Assembly: GCA_025093985.1 (NCBI GenBank)
Contig: JACAAK010000005.1
Location: forward strand, 2,914,001-2,978,000
DNA: 64,000 bases
Direction: 5' to 3'
From: Calvatia gigantea
Taxonomy: Eukaryota > Basidiomycota > Agaricomycetes > Agaricales > Lycoperdaceae
In this document: positions 23,567 to 34,796 of the stretch, piece after piece
Layout: every line of letters starts with the position of its first letter
How positions within the stretch are numbered: the first letter of the stretch is position 1
Notes under the pieces: generated by a model
What the model was told of the DNA's origin: nothing
The model's database searches: none
Seen by the model: the letters and a program-made list of their open reading frames with translations, nothing else
Made by a program: the position numbers and the translations under genes

Positions 23567-25114
23567 GATGTTGAGAGGTGCTGTAGCTGGGCGAGTGGCA
23601 AAGCGAGAGAAATACTCGAGTATGGAACCGTAGCACGAGCCCACTCATAGAATAAGATGACATCAATGATGGCCAAAACCAGGAGCTTATCATTTGTGCT
23701 TACCGCCAGCCTCGCCGTTACAAATCGAGATATTTTTGGCACCACGGAATTCACGTGGGGTAGACTATTTTCCGGCGCTCCTGGGAGAAGTACAGAAGAA
23801 CTTCCTCCACCAATTGAATTGAGGCCGCCGCGCTAGTTCGAGAAAAGCGTCCAGTGGGAAAATTACGGGGACCTTGATATGGGGTTGCTTCTCGATCAGC
23901 ACTCATCATGCATCATGTATTATGCATCGTGTTGTTGCCGACGTGAGTAATGATGCCTGGATGATGTCCTGTGGGCATGAACTTCTGCCGATAGTCCCCT
24001 ATCTTTACTAGAACAATTGAATCAAATCAGCAAGCTCGGTGATGTGGGAGTTCCACAGTTGCTATGACGTAGACGGGAGGACAGCCCACCAGATTCGTAA
24101 GCAAGAAGAGGTGGTCGACGTAACCCAAAATGCAGGTCAACCCGGAATAGGAAACGACCGGTCCCATATAAACCACACACCCCCTCAGCGCGGACGACCC
24201 ACCGTTGTGAGAAAAACCCACCACAAGGCTTTGTACCAGGCTTGTATGAAGCAGAGTAGCCGCAGAAGGTCCGGCCCGCCCGTGAGTAACTATGGACTGT
24301 AAAACCAGAGGTTTATAAACCCATCATCATTCGAAATAACAAACTACTTCTCTGCTATTTCTCTCCTCCACTAGGGTGAAATAACCAACAGCGGCCATCA
24401 ACGGTGTCTAAATAAACTTGATTAGCTCAATACTTTCCCCCTCAGTGCTGAGTATCCGTGACTCACCACAGGAAATAACCTTAAAGCCTGAACGATGCCG
24501 CAAGAATCTATAGTAAGTAAGTTTCAGAAGGGCTTCTGGTAATCGCGGATAGCGCACGACAAGAACTTGAACGGCCGCAGCACCACGGACGGACCTCACT
24601 CAAATCCGGTCGTCATGAACATCTCATGACACGAAGGCATGGTGAGGGGTGATAGACGGAACAGAGGTTCGAAGAAGCTGCGCCCCGATATCGAGTGCGG
24701 CGCCTTGGTACTGAATCACCTTCAACTTTCCACTTTGCTGGAGTGACGTAGCGAAAAACACCATGTGGAATGTTTGGGACAATCTCAGCTGGCATGGGAA
24801 TGGCTATCCCTTGTCTTTGAAGGCGAGAAACTGCTCACGAAAAAGCATGATGGGTGGTGTGGCGAAATGTGATTGTAGGTTATCTTTATGCCCGTCGATC
24901 ACGGCGATATGGATCACGCATTGACTTGTACCCTGGAGATTCATGCCACATGCAGGCCCGCTCAGCCGCCAACGGCCATTCTCACAAAGTTTTTCGGGCA
25001 TGGTATGTAATTCCATTGCTTAGTCGTCTTGGAACTATCAAGGCTGGCCGATGTATAAGATCCCAAGGAACTGCTTCCTAGGTCTTTCGTCAACTCAGAC
25101 TCTGTCGAACTTCC
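23567..25114. other. Intergenic, nothing recognised
   Basis: The left part is the promoter of the F-box gene. Open frames at 24039-24302 and 24408-25081 conflict between strands and show no family. The last 30 bp before 25115 are pyrimidine-rich. Confidence 0.4.
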
Positions 25115-26325
25115 ATGGCTCGCACCCACACCATCCTGTTATCCCTCCTTACCGCCGCCTCTTACGCTATTGCCGCCCCTAGCGCCTGCCTTTCTCAGAC
25201 AACCATCGAGGATGTCGCAGGGTGTTTAGAAACCTATACGGTTCCAGGAACTCACTGACACGACCTGCACAATGTTCCAACATCGGGAACCCCGTCGACA
25301 ACCAGGGTACAGAATGGGTTGCTGCTGTCACAACCCTTATGGGTACCAGCACTCCGAGCGATTGCACCTCCCATGTTCTGGGCTCTTCCCTGACGTCTGA
25401 CTTCGCATTTGCGTTGTTTACAGATTCTGCGTCAAAATCCTTTTGCTTACTTTACGAAACGGCAACGTCCCCTTCCCAGCCAACAAAGTTCAAACATGGT
25501 TGGGGCTTCGTCATTGTCCCTGCGAATAGTGAGGATGTTTCGCACCCCCTTCACTTCTCTGCCCCACACCCGAAATTCGATCAGAACACGGTGAAGCAAG
25601 CTGCGGCCTTATTCAAATTGACGGGTGGAAAGAGCATGGTAGCTTCTGGCAGACATAGGCATGCCTGTGCCAAGGTCACAGATTGTTCAGGCTCTGGGAA
25701 TGTGAGTGCGCCCAACTACGAGACTGATCCTGCCCATGATGATGTGAGTCCTATTCCCATCTTTACAATGACCAATTGTCGCTGATGTCCTGGTGCCAAG
25801 AGCGAACCTATTTTCAGCGCGATGGTTGCCATCAGGGATTGGCAAAATAACCACGGAGGTTGCCTGACTGCAACATGTGGGCATTTGCAATTTCACGGGA
25901 AACGCCCAATGTGCTTACGATGCGTTCCTTTCCCATGGAAGAGGTGTGGTCATGCTCATTTAATAAACGTCATCCCTTGAAATGACTAACATTGAAATCT
26001 TTGTTCGTCAGCATCTTCTAGCTGCTATACTCCTTCTACTCTTCCTGTACGGCGTTTGAAGGCTGCTCTTGACGCGCAACGACCTGGTGGAACTCATGGG
26101 TACCCCGGCACCGAGCCGACTTGTAACCTAACAGCGACCAGAAACATCTTTGGACGTCTGCTGAACGGAATTGCCCGCTCTGATATTTGCATCACTGATG
26201 ACCCCCCTGTACCGCCCTGTTCGGCGTTAGGTCAATTCGTTCACATCGAACAAGACGCTGCGTCGCGTGATAGCTCCCAGTACACAGCCTGGGCCGCAGC
26301 TATTATTGCGACATACACTCCTTGA
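25115..26325 (+). CDS. Secreted protein of unknown family, frameshifted
   Basis: The ATG at 25115 starts a signal peptide (TILLSLLTAASYAIAAP). The mature part carries WVAAVTTLMGT, FAFALF, GWGFVIVPA, SMVASGRHRHACAKV, the acidic-His segment ETDPAHDD, an exon continuing AMVAIRDWQNNHGG, and a C-terminal exon with GRLLNGIARSD and QFVHIEQDAASRD, ending at TGA about 26323-26325. I recall hypothetical secreted proteins with this pattern in fungi and bacteria but no named family. Several His/Asp residues could bind a metal or a substrate. Frame changes near 25240, 25285 and 25888 are each one base gained. Introns lie near 25743-25817 and 25948-26010. Confidence 0.5.
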
Positions 26326-26416
26326 TCGGGATCACAATTTAATTGGTATTGAGAGGTATATAAGGCAGAGGGGTAGTTTTCAATGAACAGCGTCAGAATA
26401 CAACACATTGAATATA

Positions 26417-27280
26417 TTAATTAATTAGGCGAAATGTGCGAAGCAAGGAAAAAGCAACTGCGCCTGCGACGAAGGGTAGTAGGTACTGCTGCCATTTCGG
26501 CTGTTTTGGCTGGGGGTTTTCTGTGATGTAGTGACGAGCGAAAAGATCTAACGAGCGATTGAGATATAGGGGTTTTGACTAGAAGACCACTATATAACGT
26601 ACCATTTTGCAGCCAGAGAATCTGGAATGGCAAGTTGATCAGCACACCCGTGTTCCAGCCGAGCTGGACGAACTAACCTTGTTCACCGCCTTTACAACCG
26701 CCAGCTTGGTGCTTTGGTCGAGTTCAGGATGGCCCATGACGGCAGAGACGATGATATCCTCAACGAACCCTATTCGCTGTCAGATTCGGGCTTGGCGAAC
26801 GGGATCAAGGGAAAACATACCCAAAAGGAGAGCACAGTGAATATATTCAACCCGGAGTCCGGGTTTCTTGGCACGATGTTTGAAACCAGAATCTTCCACA
26901 CCAGTGTGCATTATAGCAACTTTGTCGAGATATTCCCAGGACTTGGCACTGTCGTAGTCCATAGTGACCAGTTTGACAATGTAGCCAGCCAAAAAGTCCT
27001 TGCGGAATTTTATCTGGGGGTGATCTAGGGAAAGCTCATCGAGAGATATCGGCGCACTCCCGGTGAACCCCGTCTGTCGTGGTACAAAGGCTTGCGCTGT
27101 GATCGTGTAGTCGAAGAGTCTCACGTAGACGGCGTCGACAACGGTAGGAACGAGTGGAGCAAGGTATGGTTTTGCAGCATGCAATGCCGCAGCATCGTCT
27201 TTGGTGAAGTTGACGAAGTCACGAGTGTAGGCAAGGCGCGACGGAAGGGATTCCAAGGAAGCTGGGGTGATCTCGCGCAT
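26417..27280 (-). CDS. Protoglobin-domain protein with C-terminal membrane anchor
   Basis: The ATG at 27280 opens a frame with the pattern of fungal protoglobin/globin-sensor proteins: YTRDFVNFTKDDAAALHAAK, VDAVYVRLFDYTITAQAFVPR, HPQIKFRKDFLAGYIVKL, WEYLDKVAIMHTGV and EYIHCALLLG. Introns then lead to GFVEDIIVSAVMGHPELDQS, a seven-residue exon ILWLQNG, and a last exon LFARHYITENPQPKQPKW followed by a hydrophobic segment (LLPFVAGAVAFSLLRTF) and TAA at 26417. The globin domain should bind heme; a His in the EYIHC region or the preceding MHTGV region is a candidate ligand. The terminal hydrophobic helix suggests a tail-anchored protein facing the cytosol. No frame changes are needed. Confidence 0.75.
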
Positions 27281-28039
27281 ATTTGCGTTATGTGGAAAGG
27301 TCGAGGAGTCTGGACAGACATTTTATACCCTTTCGTGGTTCGACTTCTTTTTGGTGATAGATTGGCAGAACAACTTTGGACCGTGGGCTCAAAGTTTGAA
27401 TCCGGTCGGGTTCGAGAACAACCCGGGCGCAGGGTCGGGCTTTAATTGTCCCTCCTTCCATCAGGCCACTTTCCAGTTTGTTCCACTGCCTTGCCGACGG
27501 ACTGGTTGATTGTTAACGGCGCAGAACAACCGTGCCTTCCGTTAGTGGTCCCGACCGCCATCAACAAAAGTAAGTGATCCGTGCATAGGGCAATTTCGGG
27601 ACGCAACATACCCAGGCCCTCCCAGACTGCCTCACCCGGAGATATGGGTTGCTCTAGAATCAAGCGATAACGACAACACCCCTGTACAACTACCTGGTCG
27701 GTTCCAGTACGCCTCTGTTGTGTACACGTGATGAGTTGGTAACAGCTAGACGTACCCGACCCTGGACAACAGGAAATTAGTGCCAGAGTCTGCCTGGCCT
27801 TTTAACGTAGGTCGAGTCTGCAACTTCAGATTATCAGTAACCTTTTGACTCCGGCAGGCATCAGCGACATCTTCGCCGTCTTGTGACCCTCTTTTTGAGT
27901 TATGCAAACATTGCAAATTCCATGACCCCGATTTCATGGCGGAGCACTAATGCACCACCGTTAAGCAGCTAAAGCAACAGGTTGGACAATCCTGTGGTGA
28001 AACCTCTGCTCTCCCAACACTTAGCAGGATCGCACGGCG
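27281..28039. other. Intergenic, nothing recognised
   Basis: This is the promoter of the protoglobin gene at its left, then about 600 bp without supportable coding. Confidence 0.4.
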
Positions 28040-28279
28040 CTATTGTTCCTGTTCTGGGTTAGTGATTATGGAGAGGGTAGAAGTCGAGGCTTCATTGACC
28101 ACAGGTGAGATGGCGGGTAACTTGGGTAGAGGAATACGAGGGGAGATAGGAAGAGATTGGATTTGTCTGGTCAGGGTGTTGTAGTGACTAGAGTGGGCAG
28201 ATACCAATGTAGGTGAAGGGGATGGAGTGATGATGGTGGCCTTCTTGCCCTTCTTATAGTTCTTTTGGGTGGGTGCCAT
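28040..28279 (-). CDS. Small Pro/Ser-rich protein, possibly a fragment
   Basis: An ATG at 28279 opens a 79-residue frame beginning MAPTQKNYKKGKKA, with a Pro/Ser-rich rest ending TNPEQEQ. The Lys-rich start and low-complexity body resemble the N-terminus of longer fungal or gag-like proteins, so it may be the start of a larger, lost gene. No downstream partner was found. Confidence 0.25.
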   Translation of the reverse strand: MAPTQKNYKKGKKATIITPSPSPTLVSAHSSHYNTLTRQIQSLPISPRIPLPKLPAISPVVNEASTSTLSIITNPEQEQ

Positions 28280-29974
28280 TGATTTGATTTGGAAATATTG
28301 TGTGAATGTTGGAGTAAGCTGGGAGGATAAGTAACTTGGTCCTTGTCCTGGCTATTTATGTCCTTTTTGTTATTTAGGTGGGATGGCAGTTAATCAGTGT
28401 TCTTGTTGGTATTTTCATAACAATTCTTGGGCATGTGGCAACAGTTGTGCTTCAATTTCCCAAGAGTTTTCTCCATGCAGGCCTTGGAGTACTTGAGGAG
28501 AATATCGCAAGAACAAGCGCTATCACTCTGCAGAGACTTGTGGATTGCATTGTAGGTGGTCTGGAAGGGCGGGAACAACAATGTTGATAAGTTTATTCTG
28601 TCACTGTATGCGGACGAGTGTCAGAGGGGTTACTTTTGGTGACAATCGCGATTATTATCTAAGAGCAGTCCTTACACAGGTGGAACACCATCCCAATTCA
28701 CCACCGCAGCAATTTGATACTGGGATAAGTGCAGGGTCTCCTCTGGCTATGGTAGTAGTATGGCCCCCCTACGTCAAGTACACCATCACACTCCGCTTTG
28801 TACTCGACTGGCCCCTGGTCTTTGAACGTTTTTAAATAGTCATCTTACCCCTGGTCAGCCATCAATTTTTGGCACCCCGCCAAACCTGGTTCTCCTTAAT
28901 ACCCGTAAATGAACCACAAGGAACACCCCAAAGTCTCCAAACACTCTCAATGGTCTTGTTCGCGATCTCTATGAACTCTACGATCACTACAATGAACCCC
29001 CTGGCTGGGGCCCCTTGTGTACGCAGTGTCGTAATTTGATATTGTTTGGACTATGTGACTGTCACCCACCCAATGAGGGTATGTAGCTGGCAACGTCCGC
29101 CCCCAGACTCTCGTTCCCTGCCAGGCTCTTGCGAAGGGACAATTATCCACATTGCTGATGGTTAAGAGGGCAACGCCAAGCTATTCATCTCAGTTTCAGA
29201 CAAAAATATTCAACGGGTCGGGCCCTGAATTCCACCTGAGCGGCCACGTCGGCGACGTTGCCGAGGCTCGGGGGCCACTGCGTTTGTTCCAGCTGCAGTG
29301 GCCCTTTCTGTATTCACTCCAAGGGTTGTGCCCCATCTCCCTCGCTCCTACGTCCCTTTGAGGAGCCTCGAATGACCTTGCGGATGCCCTCTGGTGCTCG
29401 ACGATCTGTTGCTGGACAATTCATAGGGGGCTCAGTCATCGACGTCGACCCGCCTTCCCCCTCCATACGTTTGCTCCATCCATTTTACGGCCGAACCCAT
29501 GCAATCCCCCTCTATGTTCCGGTGTGAGTTTCCATGAGTCTGGTATATCATTAGCGCACGGCTTTCATTTCCAAAGCCGCTCTTTCTTCGTCACCTTCTT
29601 TTCACTTCATGCTGTGTTACTTCATCCCACATTCGACGCTAGTACCTGGTGCCCGCCTCATGTTCACCATAAATGGGTTTAAATGAATCAATTCCCCAAC
29701 AAGTTCGCGGCTATCAGGTATTTTGTCATAATATAATGTATCCGTTATCTGATATAAATATAGACAGGTTATATACGGCATATTTGAATCCGAAATAAGG
29801 TGCGCGAAGTGATTGGAGTCATTGGAAAACGCAGCGTACACTGGCCCCTCGCTCGTGTCCCCATCAAGAAACATACGTCCACTTCAAAGACGAAAAGAGA
29901 AACGGCCCGGTATAATCTACGAAATCGAAGATAAGATGTAAGCAGAAAACTTCTTTTGCAAGACCCACTTACTA
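28280..29974. other. Intergenic, nothing recognised
   Basis: Frames near 28378-28835 and 29152-29527 on the plus strand lack family resemblance and plausible splice structure. Confidence 0.45.
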
Positions 29975-31421
29975 TTAAACTGAAGCACCAGAAGAGCTAC
30001 GGGTGATGCGCGAGGACGAACGCACACGGCGCATGGCTGCAGTTACATTTCGCCGATATGATTCTTGGACTTGATCTTGGCGACGGGAAGGATTACAAGC
30101 CGTCCTCCTCCTCTTACTACAGGCTCCGCCAATACTACCGACACCACTGCCGCCACCAAAACCACTCCCAGACCTCCTTCGACGCTCTGGTGCGGAGTAG
30201 CCTGCACCAAAGCCTAAAACGCCGTGCATGGTTTTCCTATGCTTGACCCATAAACCTGGATAGAAGTCGTTGCGGGCGTCGAGCTTGATCCATTTCCTGC
30301 AGGGCTTACAATAAACCCGCTTCGCCTCTACTATGCTCAAGAGCGGATCACGTTCCATCGTATCCCGTCGTTCCTCCCAACTCATGACGTTCTTCTTCGC
30401 CTTCTTCGCTGGCCTTTGTTCTTCCGAATCCGCATAATCGATATACGGCTCAGGAGGGTCCTGTCCTGGTGCCGCTGTGATGACGTTTTCAGCGCTTGGC
30501 CGCCCAAGTGGGGAGGGAGAGGGAGACTGAGGCAGGACATTGCTACCGGCCCCAACGGAGGAGGGCTCAGCGCCGGTCAGATGATTGCGAGGAGGGTGGG
30601 GGTCTGTATCACCCGATTCCTGGAACTGCGCACGTTTGCGTTTGCGATTCCACAGAGGAGGGAGGACAATAGGAGGGGAGGGGGGAACAGTAATGGACTC
30701 GTCGTTGGTAACTACTTTAAGAGGAGGGGGAGGTGACCCTCGCCTCCAAGATCGGACAGGTGGCTGTGAAGGCCTTGTCACGGACCTGTAGTCGGGAGAC
30801 CTTTGGGGCACATCGGGTGCTCGATGAGCGGCACTGCCGGGAAAGGGTTTGTTTCGCTGTGGCCTCGCCGCCAAAGTAGATGACTCAATACGCTGTGGAC
30901 TGTTGTGCGGTGCCACCGCGGGTGATGGCTCCGGCGAAGCAGGACGAGAATCATGAAAGGGAGGACTGTCGGCTCCCATGCGGCGGGATGGGTTCCGGGG
31001 ATATGGCGTATAGAAGGGTGGCGACCTCATTCGCTCAACCCCCCGCTGCCTCTTCTGGCCGCTCGGGTTTGGCAATGTCCCTCGAATGGCCGAAGTGGGT
31101 TGGTGGATGTTACTGAAGAAATACTCGGTGAGCTCTTTCTAACGTATGTCAAAAAAAAAGGGGACAAAATACTGACGCAAATTTTTTTGGACAGGAATAA
31201 TAGTGTTCTGCGACTATGGCGGATAAATGCTTCCAGGGCGTTGTGGCATCGCCGTTCGAGTCGTATTTCGACTTCTTGAACTCATACTGATAGCCGCAGT
31301 TGACGCAGTTTTCGACATTATAAAGACGAGAAGTTGGCCAGTAGTGAACTGGGTGACCCGCCTCGCGAGGGGAGTGGAATTCTCGCTCGAAGGTTGGGGA
31401 GTATGTAGATGTTGACGGCAT
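29975..31421 (-). CDS. Nuclear-type protein with two Cys/His motifs, disordered middle
   Basis: The first exon from ATG 31421 contains CVNCGYQYEFKKSKYDSNG followed by WKHLSAIVAEHYYSCPK, a Cys-x2-Cys plus His/Cys arrangement that can bind zinc. An intron near 31141-31180 precedes the second exon (to 29975), a long Pro/Arg/Ser-rich disordered part with basic clusters (WNRKRKRA, PAKKAKK), then YCKPCRKWIKLDARN-x-FYPGLWVKHRKTMH, a second Cys-x2-Cys...His-x4-His-like motif, and a Gly/Arg/Ser-rich tail. The combination fits a DNA- or chromatin-associated protein. Similar zinc-knuckle proteins are common in Agaricomycetes and some derive from transposons. The exact first splice junction is uncertain. 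Confidence 0.6.
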
Positions 31422-32955
31422 TGAAGAAAGAAGAAGTAGACTGGTGGTTGGGGGGAAGAAGTAAGTAAGAGGTGAAGGTCCCGCGTGTAGGCCTTTTATA
31501 TTGTTGACACATGGACCGAAAAACTCAGTGCGTGACACGGCTGGACAATCGATGTGGCTTTGGTGAAATCCCTTTTTGTTGTACAAATAAACACGCTGTG
31601 TCTCCAGAAATCGGATAATTGAAAGTCACCGGTGGCATTCACACAAGATATCTATTCAATGCGGTAAATTTAACGAAAAATTTCGGCCACATATCCCGTG
31701 AGTGACTACTAGGGGCTCGAAACGTGCAAACGCATGCCGCATGGCCATGGTCCATGGTTCATGAGTGCCGATGAGCACTGCAGTTTTGCCCAGTGGTCCA
31801 AGCGTCTCTACATCCAGCCAACAACGGCTACTACGTTGTTGCCTATTTGTCCGTTGGCCAACCCCTTTACCACGAAAGCCGTCACAATAGATGGTTGGTC
31901 CACCCTCGCCTGATAATGTTAGACCGGCTTCTTGAACGGTCACAGTCTTATAGTGACGGTGCGCACTACTTATTGTTTGAGGGTCTAGTACCTGAATGGA
32001 CTACGGAAGGCGAGGGTACGGTGAGCACTTTCCTTTATAGGATTTAGTGGATACAGCACCGAAACGAAATACATGTAGTGGGTTTGGCCGGCCGCTGCCA
32101 CCACTCGTGGAGGCATTTTAGGAGTCGGTCGAGAAGTACCGGATCCATTGAGGTACTCTCTCAGAAGAACACATCAAAGACGAGAGCTGAAGGGATAAAG
32201 TTTTTGATCTCATGTCTTAAAGGTCTATGCGGCATATGTGCCCACCTACGCCGAGAAGACAAAGATGAAAACAATGCGGAATGAGCCTGCTAGAAACCAG
32301 TAAGCACCTATATACCTTCAGGGCTCCACATGTAACTCAACTGGTCGTAGGGTGACTTTCTATTCGCAGCCTTCTTCTCTCCTTTCGCATTTCCCGAGTT
32401 CGTGTGGTCTAGCAGAAGGACGATAAGTTGAGGGGAAGTAGGTGAGATAGGTCACGTGATGCCTTGCATCGGAGTATGTCAGATAATCTCACGGAACAGA
32501 AAAAAAACCCTCAAACGCGCTCGGGATGTTCGGGTCCACAGAAACGACAGGACACAGCATGCTCATGATGTTCATCGACGTTAACGGTATCGTTCGAGCT
32601 GCATCGCATCCTGGTCAGGATAAGCACCGCCACATGCGCACAACGTTCCATACGGCATCTTGCCGTCAGCCTCCGAACCTAAAATATGTAACTCTGCTGG
32701 TAACTGGTAACTGGAAACAACTGCCCACCCCTTGTCTTTCGGATGTGGTAATGATCTCGAGAATTATGTCAAGGAACGCTTGTGTCGGCGCTGATGCTTT
32801 TTGGGAACATTGACCCTAGATTTGGTAGACATTGATGGAGTTTTTGTGATAGGAATCTTGACGTTCCAGTGATTCCACAACCCTGCAGTTAGTTTCAGGC
32901 TTTATATCCCATGCTAGACGACAATGATCGTGTAGACGACATTCCTCATTCCACG
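31422..32955. other. Intergenic, no gene recognised
   Basis: No supportable gene is seen. Short frames at 31656-32047 overlap on both strands. The right end is the promoter of the membrane protein gene. Confidence 0.4.
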
Positions 32956-34009
32956 ATGTTCCCCGCTTCCGTCCTCCCTCACATTACGAGCGCTCTCTTC
33001 TTTATCGCGGCTCTTCAAGCTGGCCAGGTAGCCGGTAAGGGAGGTAAGGGTGGAGGTGGAGGTGGAGGTAAAGATGGTGGTATTGGAGATTCACTCAACT
33101 CCTTGGACCTTTCCGCCACCGATACCGCTGTGTTTGCCATCGTGATTGTGATTGCAATCCTCACGCTTTCTCAAGTTGTTCGTGCTGCAGGTCGCTTCAA
33201 GAGACCAGTTCTACCCCCCGATGCTCCAGTGCTTGACTATCAAATTGGCAAACTATTCCCCACGTTCCTCTTCTTATACACCTTCACCTACCTCATCTAC
33301 AACATATTTTACGCCGTGCTCGTGGTATCCCTTGGTAGTTTCAGCCATGGGGGTATTGTGCCTTCCTCCTTCTCCCCTGCTGCCTCATTCGTCGGCCAAC
33401 TGTCCGACGTCTTCTTCCTTGCAACGTTCCTTGCAATCCTTGCATACCGTCAAAAAATTCAACTCAATCCATCAGAGCCGGCGTTCAATCTGAAGTCGTT
33501 CCTCGACGGTTGGCTGTTGTCCGTGACCTTGATTCTCGGAATCGCAACAGACGCCCTTGTGGGGGCCCGGATCAGTGGCCAATTCGTTTCTGTAGCCATT
33601 AGGGACATGGATATTGCGTATCAGACGTTCTTGTTCCTTGCAAGCCTCGGTGTTATCGCATCGTCTATCATGGTTTACATCCGATTCCGCAAGAGTGAAG
33701 TCGAGGATAAGGTAAGTATCAAATCACAACTGCCTCCATGATCAGGATCTGTAACACACTTGCACCTTCACGTAGATTGTGAACCACACAGTATTCATCG
33801 TATCTCCCTTCATATTCATCCTCGCTCTATTCCGCATCATCCAGACCGGTTTGGTGTATAACACTCGGGATATATTTTTTGATTTTGGTGCCTTGAACCT
33901 TGCAGGTGTCATAATTGCTGGTTTAGTCTCTATCGTTGTCGTCGAGGTAGCTTTGCGCATGGGGGCACTACCCAAACCACCCAAAAACGCCTCTGGTCAC
34001 AAGGCTTGA
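32956..34009 (+). CDS. Gly-rich multi-pass membrane protein (copy 2)
   Basis: The ATG at 32956 is preferred because it places a signal peptide (HITSALFFIAALQAGQVAG) at the N-terminus; an upstream in-frame ATG lies at 32911. A Gly/Lys tract (GKGGKGGGGGGGKDGG) and about seven hydrophobic segments follow. Exon 1 ends with a charged segment (RFRKSEVEDK); the intron is 33712-33775; exon 2 encodes two more membrane helices and ends PPKNASGHKA at TGA 34007-34009. No frame problems occur. It is the paralogue of 18019-19122. A 499-bp piece, 33241-33739 (part of exon 1 plus 28 bp of intron), is present again at 41024-41522 beside the retrotransposon. Confidence 0.75.
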
Positions 34010-34381
34010 AGTTCCGAGAGTGCCCTTTGTTTTCTTGGCACGTTTTGTATACCCCCTTTTAATCGAGAGTGGCGCTATGTTCTCGAGCCCCTCCATCGGC
34101 CAGCCACTCGTTCTCTATAGTATATAATACCGCTATTGGTTATGATTCAATTACTACAGACCTTTGTGTTGTTGATGTTTCGGCTGTCGAGCTGTTTCAA
34201 GTCGAATAGTGGCATGAGGCGTATTACCATTCCATCTTCGATGATCTCCATTAAGTTCTAGGTCAACTGAGATGAGCGATTTCTGAACCGGGGGTAATAC
34301 ACGAGCAGCACGTACTCCAGGCCACCATGATGTCGTTGTGTCATCCCGGGTTTAAAGTCCAGCAGAACTTAAACGCCTTCT

Positions 34382-34386
34382 AATAC
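34382..34386. repeat. Left target-site duplication AATAC
   Basis: AATAC directly precedes the left LTR and recurs at 41739-41743 directly after the truncated third LTR. A 5-bp duplication is usual for Ty3/Gypsy integration. Confidence 0.75.
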
Positions 34387-34746
34387 TGTAGGGCGGGAGT
34401 TTCGTAGACGTAGAGAAAGAGATTAGAGAACGAATTTTATTGGTAGTAACGAAAACAAGAGAATAGTAAGTTAGTGTAAGGTAGCGAAAACTGTAAACTA
34501 CGGCATGACCATGGCTTTTATAACTACTGCAGACTACGTAGCGAATATTCGACAAGATTCCTAGACTATTCTACGAAAGCTGAGGAACTATTAGGGTCAA
34601 GTAAATAGTACGCGATATCGAAAAACCAGAAAAGGATCGAAAGTTAACAAAAATGGAATAGTCCAAACTGAAACCCCTAACTCCTCCGAGCTCACCAATT
34701 CCATCGTCTACGCATCGTCCTCGCGTAGCCGTCTTGACTCCCCTAT
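34387..34746 (-). repeat. Left LTR (3' LTR of the element)
   Basis: This is a 360-bp direct repeat matching 40664-41023 base for base by eye. Ends read TGTAGGG on the outer side and CCCCTAT inside on the plus strand, imperfect inverted termini. Confidence 0.9.
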
Positions 34747-34796
34747 ACCTGCCCATTTTTTTCTGATAGCAACTGTCCTCAGTTGCCAAATCCCCT

